NCBI RefSeq assembly: GCF_017115045.1
Contig: NZ_JABXKK010000116.1
Location: 40,464 to 104,463, forward strand
DNA length: 64,000 bases
From: Nostoc sp. NMS8
GTDB taxonomy: Bacteria; Cyanobacteriota; Cyanobacteriia; Cyanobacteriales; Nostocaceae
Direction: 5' to 3'
This document shows, in pieces, positions 19,101 through 28,218 of this stretch. The notes under the pieces are model-generated. The model saw only the letters and a program-made list of their open reading frames with translations. It searched no databases and had not been told where the DNA came from. Numbering within the stretch: position 1 is the stretch's first letter; each line of letters opens with the position of its first letter. Both the position numbers and the translations under genes were made by a program.

Positions 19101-20558
19101 AAAGAAGATGTTCCAGCGGATAAGCATTTGGTTGCTTATCTTGTTCCCAAACAAGGAGAGACTTTGGGAAATGAGCAACTGCTGAATTTTCTCCAGCAAA
19201 AGCTATCTGAGCATTTGTTGCCTTCGGCCTTTGTCATGGCAGATTCTTTGCCATTGAATGCTAATGGTCAAGTTGATCGCCAAGCCTTAGCTGCACTTAA
19301 TCATACTAATTCTCAAACAGAAAAAATCTTTGTTGCAGCAGAAGACCCATTGCAAATTCAGCTAACACAAATTTGGGAAAATGTTTTAGGAATTAATCCG
19401 ATTGGAATAACAGACAACTTTTTTGATTTGGGTGGACACTCACTAATTGCAGTCCGTCTTTTTGCTGAAATTGAAAAGATATGTGGTAAAACTCTGCCTC
19501 TATCTATTCTTTTGCAAGCCCCAACTATTGAGAAATTAGCTAACCTTATCAGTGAAAAGTCACTCTCCATTCAACCGAATAGTGAGCAGCAACAGGGGTT
19601 ATTTAAAGGCTTTTTAGGCAAAGCGATCGCCAGATTTTCAAATAGCAATAATTCACCACTGAAAAAGTTAATAGTTGAAGATGAAAATCAAGCTAACCTC
19701 AAAACTGGAGAATGGCTACCTTGGTCATCACTAGTACCTCTTCAAATCAATGGTGATAAACCACCTATATTTTGTGTGCATGGTGCTGGTGAAAGTATCC
19801 TTTATTATCGCGATTTTGCTAACTATCTCGGTTCCAATCAGCCATTTTATGCTCTACAAGCTAGAGGTGTAGATGGAAGAGAAACTCCCCTGACGCGAGT
19901 TGATAAAATGGCGGCTCACTATATTAAAGAGATACAAACTATTCAACCCCAAGGGCCTTATTTTTTAGGAGGCTACTCTTTTGGTGGTCTAGTAGTTTGG
20001 GAAATGGCTCAACAGCTAGTGGCGCAGGGTCAAAAAGTTGCTTTGCTAGCAATATTTGATACTAGTAGTCCAACTTGTCGCAAAACTACTATCAAACCAA
20101 TACCAACGCCAAAGCGAATTTCTCGACATTTGAACAATCTTTTAGAAGTTGGGCCTACCTACATTCTTGAGCAAATAGAAGGAAAGAGCAGCTGGCTTGA
20201 GTATATGCTCAAACAAAGACTACAGAAGTTTGCCTTTAAAGTTTATCTGAACGTATCCCGAATCTTACCTTACGCCTATCGCAAACAAGTAAAAATTAAA
20301 GATTTTAACAAACAGGCTGCTAAGGAATATGTTCCAAAAGCTTATACAGGTCGAGTCACTGTATTTCGAGCAGAAGAACGCCCTATAACTAATGGACAAG
20401 AAGTAGATCCAAATATGGGTTGGAGTGAATTGGCTTTAGGAGGTTTGGATATCCAGCATGTTCCAGGCAATCACTTCTCCATTTTTAATGAACCCTATGT
20501 CAAATCTTTGTCAGAAAAAATGAAGGTTTGCATAGAACAAGCTATTGCAGAAACCTGA
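16152..20558 (+). CDS. Terminal NRPS: docking-C-A-PCP-TE with altered catalytic residues in C and A
   Basis: 1468 residues. A TubC-like N-terminal docking segment (~1-55) is followed by a condensation domain (~70-500). Its HHxxxDG motif reads His208-Cys209-IVCDG, so the second, catalytic His is Cys. The adenylation domain (~520-1050) is degraded: A2 reads YVSIAPTSG, A3 reads SGCDGKPNG (Asn702 for the conserved Lys), A5 reads AYGSLE (Ser840-Leu841 for Pro-Thr), and A10 reads NGQVDR (Gln1040 for the catalytic Lys). In contrast the carrier site is intact (LGGHS, Ser1097). So is the thioesterase triad: Ser1276 in GGYSFGG, Asp1303 in IFDTSS and His1441 in PGNHFS. The protein probably cannot activate its own amino acid but could still carry and release a chain. 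A terminator follows at 20673. Confidence 0.92.
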   Translation: MKTLDELLSELRQRDVKLWLEGERLRYRAAKDSLTPELLTELKTQKAEIINFLKQITTAANSQIPPIVACERNGNLPLSFGQQRIWFLHQFEPNSSSNNMPVVVRFTGYLNVAVLEESLREVVRRHEVLRTTFPAVNGKPSQVIATDVSLTLPIIDLRQVADDKREAEALLLATKEAHQPFDLANGPILRVLLLKLSDREHLLIWNMHCIVCDGASSDIFYQDFTTIYKALSAGKASPLTPLPVQYADFTNWQYQWLQGEVLESQVNYWKRKLEGNLPIIKLPYDHPRPQGVQTYRGDRAALLLSKALNHALTDLSQKWGVTLFMTLLTVFELLLYRYSGQEDLLISFASASRGQVETERLIGFFSNTLVMRGNLAGNPTFRQLLDRVRKDCLEAYIHQDLPFERLIEELRPEQQNRNSSSLFQVKFSLNPPWSNGRGMGAVQLPDLTITSLFGYIYHGKTKYDLTLVLREQDNGLGMVFDYNAEMFDASTIERMLGHFKTLLEGIVANPDLPISELPLLTAGEQHQVLVDWHGKQANYPQNTCIHQWFEAQAKRTPNNIAVSFKNQQLTYQELNQRANQLARYLQTLGVKSGVLVGLNLEPCLDAIVGLLGVLKAGGTYVSIAPTSGQDSLAFILEDAQISLVLTQSSLVEKFSEHQAEVICLDSDWEGIAVHATENLAYYTTDRTLACVIYVSGCDGKPNGIAITHRNLVTHSLAISETWELTERDRLLLISSIRCDSFIESLFPAWIAGANAILQPQELQNSTAQFFPFIAQQQISVVNLPTSFWYELVNEPSISLQTLPVSLRLVMVGGEKVSRQAYLTWVEKVGKRSRWLNAYGSLETTLTATVYDPKTATEASNTRSEIPIGRAIANTKIYILDRRSQPVPIGIPGEIYISGIGVAQGYFNRPDLTSEKFIPNPFSSESGAYLYRSGDLGRYLSDGNIEFLGRLDNQVKIHGFRIELAEIETILGQYPGVQKTVVIAKEDVPADKHLVAYLVPKQGETLGNEQLLNFLQQKLSEHLLPSAFVMADSLPLNANGQVDRQALAALNHTNSQTEKIFVAAEDPLQIQLTQIWENVLGINPIGITDNFFDLGGHSLIAVRLFAEIEKICGKTLPLSILLQAPTIEKLANLISEKSLSIQPNSEQQQGLFKGFLGKAIARFSNSNNSPLKKLIVEDENQANLKTGEWLPWSSLVPLQINGDKPPIFCVHGAGESILYYRDFANYLGSNQPFYALQARGVDGRETPLTRVDKMAAHYIKEIQTIQPQGPYFLGGYSFGGLVVWEMAQQLVAQGQKVALLAIFDTSSPTCRKTTIKPIPTPKRISRHLNNLLEVGPTYILEQIEGKSSWLEYMLKQRLQKFAFKVYLNVSRILPYAYRKQVKIKDFNKQAAKEYVPKAYTGRVTVFRAEERPITNGQEVDPNMGWSELALGGLDIQHVPGNHFSIFNEPYVKSLSEKMKVCIEQAIAET

Positions 20559-21048
20559 ATCTTTCTCGATTAGAGGCAGCAGTTCTTTAGTCATACATTC
20601 CCACTCTTGAGACTGGGAAAGAGGAAATACAAGCCTTTGGACTTTTCTTAGTGCTATTTGATTATTATAAATCCTCATCTCCTTTGCGGGATGGGGTTAT
20701 TTTATTGGCGGGTAATAACTTTTAATAGCACCTCAATAATATATGTGTAAATGCGATCGCTCATAAAGCTTTTGGATAAATTCTAAACCCTTGCTTAGTC
20801 GGTGTTGGAAGCAACAAAACTAAATGGACTCATCCCGCTTCTAGGAAGTGTTTATTCGATTTTGGCTAGTAAAATAGACCCAACATGAACCAAAACAGTG
20901 ATTTTACTGAAGTTGAATATGGGATTTTTGTATAAGTTTGATGGTTGACTCCTCTGCTATGCCGCCAAAAAATTTTGCTTCTACCTGATTTCTGAGGATA
21001 CATAGCAACGGTTGCAAGGAAAAAACTGTTAATTAATTAAGAGTAATT
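20559..21048. other. Intergenic region, 490 bp
   Basis: It holds the terminator at 20673-20708 and then AT-rich sequence with one HIP1-like site near 20754. No gene was seen. The promoter of the following secreted-protein gene should lie in its second half. Confidence 0.5.
20673..20708 (+). terminator. Putative terminator of the NRPS-PKS operon
   Basis: A 9-bp stem with G-U pairs (CCTCATCTCC / GGGATGGGG) is followed by TTATTTTATT, 115 bases after the last NRPS stop codon. Confidence 0.65.
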
Positions 21049-24000
21049 ATGTCAGACACCATTCTTATTGCGATCGCTGCCCAGCCAACTCAAAACGTGT
21101 ACGAAAAAATATCTGCTACTCACTTAGTTTTCATAGATCCACAGGTTGAAAACTACCAAAGTCTGGTAGCGGGTGTCTTGCCAAATTCTACTGTTTTTAT
21201 TTTAGACGCTGACCAAGACGGCATTGAGCAAATTAGCCAAGTGCTGGCAACTCATCGCCAAATCAACAGCCTGCACATTGTTTCTCACGGCGCACCAGGG
21301 CAAGTCTACCTGGGAAACAGTCAACTCGGCTACGAAACACTCAACCGTTATGCTTGCCAACTCATGGGTTGGGCAAATGCTTTGAGTGCAGATGCACAAC
21401 TGCTATTGTATGGTTGTGAAGTCGGGCAAACAGAGCAAGGTAAAGCATTTGTACAACGTCTGAGTGAATTGACAGGTGCAGTAGTAGCGGCATCTGATGA
21501 TTTAACGGGGAGTACTGCATTAGGTGGTGACTGGGAACTGGAGGTTTCTACAAGGGCAATTGTTCCTGCTCTGGCGTTTCAGGCAGAAGTAATGGCAACC
21601 TACGCTTCAGTACTAGGTGTAGTAGTGCTTGACACCAGCTTCAACACTACTGGCAAGATAACAACCGACTTTAATAGCAATGATGACTATGGCTACAGTA
21701 TCACCGTGCAAGCTGACGGCAAGATTCTCGTGGCGGGAGAAACCTATAACGGGACAGATTATGACTTTGCCATAGTGCGTTACAACAGCGATGGTACTCT
21801 CGATACCAGCTTCAACACTACTGGCAAGGTAACAACCGACTTTAATAGCAATGATGACTATAGCAACAGTATCACCGTGCAAGCTGACGGCAAGATTCTC
21901 GTGGGAGGATATACCGATAACGGGACAGATTATGACTTTGCCGTAGTGCGTTACAACAGCAATGGCACTCTCGACACCAGCTTCAACACTACTGGCAAGG
22001 TAACAACCGACTTTAATAGCAATGATGACTATAGCAACAGTATCACCGTGCAAGCTGACGGCAAGATTCTCGTGGGAGGATATACCGATAACGGGACAGA
22101 TTATGACTTTGCCGTAGTGCGTTACAACAGCAATGGCACTCTCGACACCAGCTTCAACACTACTGGCAAGGTAACAACCGACTTTAATAGCAATGATGAC
22201 TATAGCAACAGTATCATCGTGCAAGCTGACGGCAAGATTCTCGTAGCGGGAACTAGCTATAACGGGACAAATAATGACTTTGCCATAGTGCGTTACAACA
22301 GCGATGGTACTCTCGACACCAGCTTCAACACTACTGGTAAGGTAACAACCGACTTTAATAGCAATGATGACTCTGGCAACAGTATCACCGTGCAGCCTGA
22401 CGGCAAGATTCTCGTGGGAGGATATACGGATAACGGGACAGATTATGACTTTGCCATAGTGCGTTACAACAGCAATGGCACTCTCGACACCAGCTTCAAC
22501 ACTACTGGTAAGGTAACAACTGACTTTAATAGCAATGATGACTCTGGCTACAGTATCACCGTGCAAGTTGACGGCAAGGTTCTCGTGGCGGGAATTAGCT
22601 ATAACGAGACAAATAATGACTTTGCCATAGTACGTTATAACAGCGATGGTACTCTCGACACCAGCTTCAATACTACTGGCAAGGTAACAACCGACTTTGA
22701 TACCAATGATGACTACGGCTACAGTATCACCGTGCAAGCTGACGGCAAGATTCTCGTGGCGGGAACTAGCAATAACGGGACAAATAATGACTTTGCCATA
22801 GTGCGTTATAACAGCGATGGTACTCTCGACACCAGCTTCAACACTACTGGCAAGGTAACAACCGACTTTGATACCAATGATGACTATGGCTACAGTATTG
22901 CCGCACAAGCTGACGGCACAATTCTCGTGGCGGGAACTAGCAATAACGGGACAGATAATGACTTTGCTGTAGCGCGTTATTTCGTCAACCAAGTTCCAGA
23001 GCTGGCAAATGAAATTCAGGATCAAGAAACCACCGAAGATAATGTCTTCAACTTTGTAGTTCCAGTTGACACCTTTAGTGATGAAGATGCTGGGGACATC
23101 CTGACTTACACTGCAACTCTGGCAAATGATGATTTACTACCCACTTGGTTAAAGTTCAATCCTGATACCCTTACCTTCAGTGGAACTCCTAAAAATAATG
23201 ATGTGGGTAGTCTAGACATCAAAGTTACTGCTAAAGATATTGCTGGAGATGAAGCCAGTGATGTATTTACACTTGCAGTTGATGAAAAGACAACTGTTAA
23301 TATCCAATCCATTAGCCTACTGACAAAAATTACAGGTGATATCTTTAGTGTTAAGACTAAGCTCAACATTAAAGGTGATAAAGCAAAACTCTCAATCAAG
23401 ATTAAAACCAAAACTTCCAAACAGTTGGATGAACTGTGTGTATTTAATGTTGATGATGATGAAGGTAAAATTGATGGCATAGCCCCTGGTGCAGAAGGCT
23501 ATGCAAAAGCGGCTCTTATGCGTTCAAAGGTGATTTTCTGTTCCCTTGGCAATTCACCTAATGGTTTTAATAGTGCCGACTTGACAAACGTATTAGAATT
23601 TGAGTCTAATACCAAACTCCGATTTTACATGATATCCAACAGTACAACTCAGGCTGTACTGTCTGGAAAAGCCTCTTTCTCAAGTGTGGTTTTTTCCTCA
23701 GCTACCAATAGCAGCACAGAAGATGAAGGATTTTCTCTCAACTTCCAGAATTTGGTTGTCACAGTTCAAGCAACAGATCAACAGATAACTTTGGGTACAG
23801 GTTTGCAAGGCAAAAAACAAGGGGAACTGATTGATTTACGTGGTGTAGGACAATCGGTGAAGGCGGACTTTAAGGTTCACAGAGAAGCTGCATTCAACAA
23901 CTTTGTAGGATTCTATAAAGTTGCTGATGAGAATGGTGGTATTGACACCAATGGCGATGGTAAAGCAGATATTCTCGTTGGACAAGCAGGTTACACCGAA

Positions 24001-24315
24001 GCCGCCGTGCGTGGGCGTGTTGCGGGCATTGACTTGACGGTGAGTAACCAAGGTTCTGCAACTTATACTGGCATTTTCGGGACTGATTCGCTGTTTGCAC
24101 CATTTATTATTGTGGATGGTAGACCCGATGCTGTTCTCAGTGGTAATACCAATAAGAAGGTTTACTTCTCATTCTTGGGTGCCAACTCAGATAAGGTCGA
24201 TCACATTCGACTGTTGGGAAATAACACCTTTGGTTTTGAGGATTTAGCAAATGGTGGTGACAAAGATTACAACGATGTGATTGTGCAAGTAAATTTAAGT
24301 GCCAATCTTGCTTAA
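21049..24315 (+). CDS. Secreted DUF4347 / delta-60-repeat protein with C-terminal DUF4114-like domain
   Basis: 1088 residues. The N-terminal ~180 residues form a DUF4347 domain (HIVSHGAPGQVYLG, LLLYGCEVGQTEQGKAF), which is common at the start of giant cyanobacterial exoproteins. Eight tandem 57-residue delta-60-type repeats follow (start motif LDTSFNTTGKVTTDF, end motif FAIVRYNSDGT), giving a beta-propeller-like region at ~194-645. Residues ~647-745 resemble a cadherin/dystroglycan-type Ig-like domain (LPTWLKFNPDTLTFSGTP). The C-terminus (FGFEDLANGGDKDYNDVIV) resembles DUF4114. There is no classical signal peptide. The ABC exporter and HlyD adaptor genes directly downstream make type I secretion likely. 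Function is unknown; a surface or matrix role is a guess. Confidence 0.85.
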   Translation: MSDTILIAIAAQPTQNVYEKISATHLVFIDPQVENYQSLVAGVLPNSTVFILDADQDGIEQISQVLATHRQINSLHIVSHGAPGQVYLGNSQLGYETLNRYACQLMGWANALSADAQLLLYGCEVGQTEQGKAFVQRLSELTGAVVAASDDLTGSTALGGDWELEVSTRAIVPALAFQAEVMATYASVLGVVVLDTSFNTTGKITTDFNSNDDYGYSITVQADGKILVAGETYNGTDYDFAIVRYNSDGTLDTSFNTTGKVTTDFNSNDDYSNSITVQADGKILVGGYTDNGTDYDFAVVRYNSNGTLDTSFNTTGKVTTDFNSNDDYSNSITVQADGKILVGGYTDNGTDYDFAVVRYNSNGTLDTSFNTTGKVTTDFNSNDDYSNSIIVQADGKILVAGTSYNGTNNDFAIVRYNSDGTLDTSFNTTGKVTTDFNSNDDSGNSITVQPDGKILVGGYTDNGTDYDFAIVRYNSNGTLDTSFNTTGKVTTDFNSNDDSGYSITVQVDGKVLVAGISYNETNNDFAIVRYNSDGTLDTSFNTTGKVTTDFDTNDDYGYSITVQADGKILVAGTSNNGTNNDFAIVRYNSDGTLDTSFNTTGKVTTDFDTNDDYGYSIAAQADGTILVAGTSNNGTDNDFAVARYFVNQVPELANEIQDQETTEDNVFNFVVPVDTFSDEDAGDILTYTATLANDDLLPTWLKFNPDTLTFSGTPKNNDVGSLDIKVTAKDIAGDEASDVFTLAVDEKTTVNIQSISLLTKITGDIFSVKTKLNIKGDKAKLSIKIKTKTSKQLDELCVFNVDDDEGKIDGIAPGAEGYAKAALMRSKVIFCSLGNSPNGFNSADLTNVLEFESNTKLRFYMISNSTTQAVLSGKASFSSVVFSSATNSSTEDEGFSLNFQNLVVTVQATDQQITLGTGLQGKKQGELIDLRGVGQSVKADFKVHREAAFNNFVGFYKVADENGGIDTNGDGKADILVGQAGYTEAAVRGRVAGIDLTVSNQGSATYTGIFGTDSLFAPFIIVDGRPDAVLSGNTNKKVYFSFLGANSDKVDHIRLLGNNTFGFEDLANGGDKDYNDVIVQVNLSANLA
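21628..22983 (+). repeat. Eight tandem 171-bp coding repeats (delta-60 units)
   Basis: Units begin about every 171 bp at 21628, 21799, 21970 and so on. Units 2 and 3 differ at a single synonymous base (GAT/GAC), which indicates very recent duplication or gene conversion. Outer units are more diverged (FNSNDD against FDTNDD). The regular composition also creates a long spurious open frame on the opposite strand. Confidence 0.9.
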
Positions 24316-25128
24316 AATCGGGTAATTACTTAGCAAAATCGAACAACATCATCCCATCTGTGGGGTGGGGTTGTTTTTTTGCGTATCAATGCAAATGACT
24401 TCATATTAATTAAACTAGTAAATTTACTGAAGGCAGTTCTTGTCTTTCCTTCATAAATTTAATAGTTGATTCCTCTTGGGGAGCAAAAAATATTTGCCTT
24501 TACTTTTCTTATTAAATTAGGCTAGCAAAAAAGTGATGGAGAATTCTTTCATAATCGGTCATGGGTACTATTTTTTAACAAGGAAAGTTCATTGTCTTTC
24601 GCCATCAATGATACTGTCAATCCCTGTATTCAAGAATTTGTAAAACATAATTTAGAAATTTAAAGTTTTTTTTATTACATAATTCTTAATTAGGGTATTT
24701 ACTTAGGAAAACATCTGTGATATTTTCAGGTTGATTATCATAAATTAAAAATAGGCGACCCTAAGTTTAACAACCACGTTTCTATATCTTGGTTTGATGA
24801 TGAGTATCCGTCCTGCATACTTGCAATACTAAATATTGATTTTAAACTTGTATAAATTATGTGGCGTTAACCAAGTGATAACTTGTCCTCGATCTATTTA
24901 GACTATCTTTGGTTTTGAACAATAGATAACAGTAGGAACCCTGTTAAGTGAACACAGGTATGAAATTAGACAAAATTAGCCTCTGCGATTTAACAAAATT
25001 AGGCAACCTAAATGCCACATAAGTCTTATTGTTGCTGGCATAAAATCAAATACTGCCACTGTTAATAAAAGAGATACTGGGTAATATTCTCAGCCTTCTT
25101 CTTCACTTTTACCTTCGATTTGTTTGAT
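24316..25128. other. Intergenic region, about 810 bp
   Basis: Apart from the terminator at 24342-24380 this is AT-rich sequence. I see no gene, RNA or repeat family. Its length suggests that the T1SS transporter genes have their own promoter. Confidence 0.5.
24342..24380 (+). terminator. Putative terminator after the delta-60 protein gene
   Basis: An imperfect hairpin with outer AACAAC / GTTGTT and inner CCC / GGG is followed by seven T. It lies 27 bases after the stop codon. Confidence 0.65.
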
Positions 25129-28100
25129 ATGACTTATATCAAGAGTACTTTTCCCGAATTTCTCACCACCCTAGAGGGGTTTGATCGATTACCAGATGGA
25201 GCGATCGCTAATTTATCAGAACAACTACAAGCCTGGCGCTATCGCATAGGTCAGAAAATCATCGGTAAAGAAAGTCTCCCAGAACGCATCACCATCATTT
25301 ATGAAGGACAAGTGCGGCTATTGGGATACGACCCCCAGACGCAAATGCCAATCACCCTCAAATTACTACAACCGGGGGAAATTATTGGCGAAATTGGTTT
25401 GTTGCGCGATGTCCCCTGTGAAACAGCGATCGCTTCCACCGAAGTAGTCTGTTTAACCTTGAGTGCATCAGCATATTTTAGCTTTCTAGCTTCATACCCA
25501 GCCTTTGCCGAAGCTCGTAAGAACCGCAGTTATTTGGCCGAAGTTTTCGATATTATCGGTTCCTATTGGCAAAAGCAAGCGATCGCTACCTTAAATCTCA
25601 GAGAACTGGCAGAAAAAGCCTTACCAAAGGCGAAAATACATTACCTCCCTTCAGGAAAAACTCCATTCAACCAACTAGATAGCGAAAGCATCTGGTTTGT
25701 CAGTGGCGGTAGTGCAATCACAGATTTGTCACCTGGCGATCGCCTAGAATCAGACGACGAACGAGATAATATCCAAGTTATAGGTCAAAACCCCGCGCGG
25801 TTGGTTGGTATACATCCGTCAGATTTGCTCTTAGAAGATAGTCATCAGATAGAACTTGTGGTTAGTGACACCACCTCAGATAGCGCAGAGAAATTAGATA
25901 TCCCCTACGCATCAGACGAAATAGTTCCACAGACACTCCCCCAAAGCTCAAATAACTCGCTAAAACAAAAATACCCATTTTTTGGTGGTAAAGGAGAACT
26001 AAATTCAGCCTTCGCTTGCTTCCAAATGATCGCGAAGCACCTAGAAATGCCGTTTCGTCGAGAGGTGGTTCGCCGCATCTTAACTGAGCAAATCAAACGC
26101 CAGGGGACTATATCGTTTCAAGTTACTGCTTACCTGGCAGAGTCAATTGGACTGAAAGCACAGTTGATAGAGCTACCAGTCGCTTCCGTAACGCGCATTC
26201 CGACACCTGCGCTGATTCGCTATGGTGATAGTTTTGCCGTTTTATATGTAGCTGATGCCAATACTGTGGTTGTAGGTGTGCCATCTAAAGGAATTGTACG
26301 CTGCAAACCTGCTCAATTGGTTGAACAATTAGAGGTTGATCCAACCAACTTTCCGCCCCAAGTTCGGGTATTACTACTCAGTGCTACCAAAGAAACACCC
26401 CAAGAGCGTTTTAGTTTACGGTGGTTTCTGCCCTATTTGTCAAAACACCGTCGAGTCCTAATAGAAGTCTTTATCGCTTCCTTTTTCGTGCAATTGGCAG
26501 CGTTGGCAAATCCTCTAGTCGTTCAGTTAATTATCGACAAAGTTATTACTCAAAATAGTATTGGCACATTACATATTTTGGGGGTTTTACTATTAGTAGT
26601 CGGGCTATTTGAAGCAGTACTAACTACCTTAAGAACCTACCTATTTGTCGATACCACTAATCGGATTGATATGGGTTTAGGGTCACAAATTATTGACCAC
26701 TTACTACGTCTGCCGTTGCGCTATTTTGAACGCCGACCGGTGGGTGAACTTTCCACTCGCATCAACGAACTAGAAAATATCCGCCAATTTCTCACGGGTA
26801 CTGCCTTAACAGTAGGGTTAGATGCTCTGTTTTCAGTTGTCTATATCGGTGTAATGCTGATTTACAGTTGGCAACTCACGTTAGTTGGCTTAAGCACAAT
26901 TCCCGTGTTTGTAGTGATCACCTTAGTTGCTTCTCCCACCATTAGCAGACAGTTACGCGCCAAAGCCGAACGCAACGCCGAAACTCAATCTTATTTAGTG
27001 GAGGTGATGTCAGGAATTCAAACCGTAAAAGCGCAAAATATCGAATTGCGATCGCGCTTTTCCTGGCAAGAACGTTATGCTCGATTTGTTGCCGCTGGTT
27101 TTAAAACAGTTGTGACTTCTACGTTGGCCAATTCTACCAGTAACTTTCTCAACAAACTCAGCAGTTTACTAGTTTTGTGGGTAGGAGCTTATTTAGTACT
27201 GCAACAAGAATTAACATTAGGCGAATTAATTGCCTTTAGGATTATATCGGGTTACGTTACCAGCCCAATATTACGTTTAGCTCAACTTTGGCAAAGCTTC
27301 CAAGAAACTGCTTTGTCTCTAGAACGTTTAAGCGATATTGTCGATACACCACAAGAAGGAGAAACAGACCGCTACAATATACCCTTACCTACTATTAAGG
27401 GAGCAGTTAAATACGAAAATGTTTCCTTCCGTTTTGGTACAAGTGGCCCTCTACAACTTTCTAATGTCAACCTCGAATTTGAGCCAGGGAAATTTATCGG
27501 CATTGTCGGACAAAGCGGTTCTGGTAAAAGTACGATGATGAAGTTATTGCTGAGACTTTACGATACTGAGTCCGGCAGAATATTGATTGATGGTTATGAT
27601 ATTGCCAAAGTGGAACTTTATTCGCTACGACGACAAATAGGCGTAGTTCCCCAAGAGACGTTATTGTTTGACGGCAGCGTTCAGGAAAATATTGCTCTAA
27701 CTAATCCCGATGCCACAACCGAAGAAATTATCGAAGCGGCTCAGGTTGCGTGTGCCCACGAGTTTATCATGAACTTGCCCAACGGTTATAACACGCGGGT
27801 GGGAGAGCGAGGTTCTGCACTTTCAGGTGGACAAAGACAAAGAATTGCGATCGCTCGTTCAGTTTTACAAAGACCAAAACTATTAGTTTTAGACGAAGCA
27901 ACCAGTGCATTAGATTATCCCACAGAACGGCAAATATGCCTCAACTTAGCCAAAGCATTCAAGGGCGATACAGTATTTTTTATTACCCACCGACTGAATA
28001 CCGTCAGTAATGCAGACATGATTGTTGTGATGGATAACAGCAGGGTTATAGAGCAAGGCAGCCATCAAGAATTAATGGCTACTAAGGGTCATTATTATTA

Positions 28101-28131
28101 CCTGTATCAGCAACAAGATGTAAACTTGTAA
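25129..28131 (+). CDS. Type I secretion ABC transporter with cyclic-nucleotide-binding and inactive C39-like domains
   Basis: 1000 residues from ATG 25129 (a TTG lies three codons upstream). Residues ~1-150 form a CNB-type domain (PGEIIGEIGLLRDVPCETAIA). Residues ~285-420 resemble a C39 peptidase, but the catalytic Cys is Ser293 (LNSAFAC for the usual DCGAAC) and the His position is also lost (YGDSFAVLY). This is therefore a C39-like docking domain, as in HlyB. Six membrane segments (~430-720) precede the nucleotide-binding domain: Walker A GQSGSGKST with Lys800, signature LSGGQRQRIAIARS, Walker B LLVLDEATSALD and H-loop ITHRLN. It would energise export of unprocessed RTX or delta-60 proteins together with the HlyD protein encoded next. 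Sensing of a cyclic nucleotide is inference. Confidence 0.92.
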   Translation: MTYIKSTFPEFLTTLEGFDRLPDGAIANLSEQLQAWRYRIGQKIIGKESLPERITIIYEGQVRLLGYDPQTQMPITLKLLQPGEIIGEIGLLRDVPCETAIASTEVVCLTLSASAYFSFLASYPAFAEARKNRSYLAEVFDIIGSYWQKQAIATLNLRELAEKALPKAKIHYLPSGKTPFNQLDSESIWFVSGGSAITDLSPGDRLESDDERDNIQVIGQNPARLVGIHPSDLLLEDSHQIELVVSDTTSDSAEKLDIPYASDEIVPQTLPQSSNNSLKQKYPFFGGKGELNSAFACFQMIAKHLEMPFRREVVRRILTEQIKRQGTISFQVTAYLAESIGLKAQLIELPVASVTRIPTPALIRYGDSFAVLYVADANTVVVGVPSKGIVRCKPAQLVEQLEVDPTNFPPQVRVLLLSATKETPQERFSLRWFLPYLSKHRRVLIEVFIASFFVQLAALANPLVVQLIIDKVITQNSIGTLHILGVLLLVVGLFEAVLTTLRTYLFVDTTNRIDMGLGSQIIDHLLRLPLRYFERRPVGELSTRINELENIRQFLTGTALTVGLDALFSVVYIGVMLIYSWQLTLVGLSTIPVFVVITLVASPTISRQLRAKAERNAETQSYLVEVMSGIQTVKAQNIELRSRFSWQERYARFVAAGFKTVVTSTLANSTSNFLNKLSSLLVLWVGAYLVLQQELTLGELIAFRIISGYVTSPILRLAQLWQSFQETALSLERLSDIVDTPQEGETDRYNIPLPTIKGAVKYENVSFRFGTSGPLQLSNVNLEFEPGKFIGIVGQSGSGKSTMMKLLLRLYDTESGRILIDGYDIAKVELYSLRRQIGVVPQETLLFDGSVQENIALTNPDATTEEIIEAAQVACAHEFIMNLPNGYNTRVGERGSALSGGQRQRIAIARSVLQRPKLLVLDEATSALDYPTERQICLNLAKAFKGDTVFFITHRLNTVSNADMIVVMDNSRVIEQGSHQELMATKGHYYYLYQQQDVNL

Positions 28132-28218
28132 TTAGTCATTCTTGGGGGCAAAGGTTTTTGGCATCGGGAAACATTGCCCACTCTACAAAAAAGTCAAAAT
28201 CCAAAATCCAAAATTGTT

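Noticed and set aside
21613..23025. Open frame of 470 codons on the minus strand
   Set aside because: It is the antisense of the delta-60 repeat array; its length comes from the repeated, biased composition of the + strand gene, and the translation is itself a simple repeat with no family resemblance.
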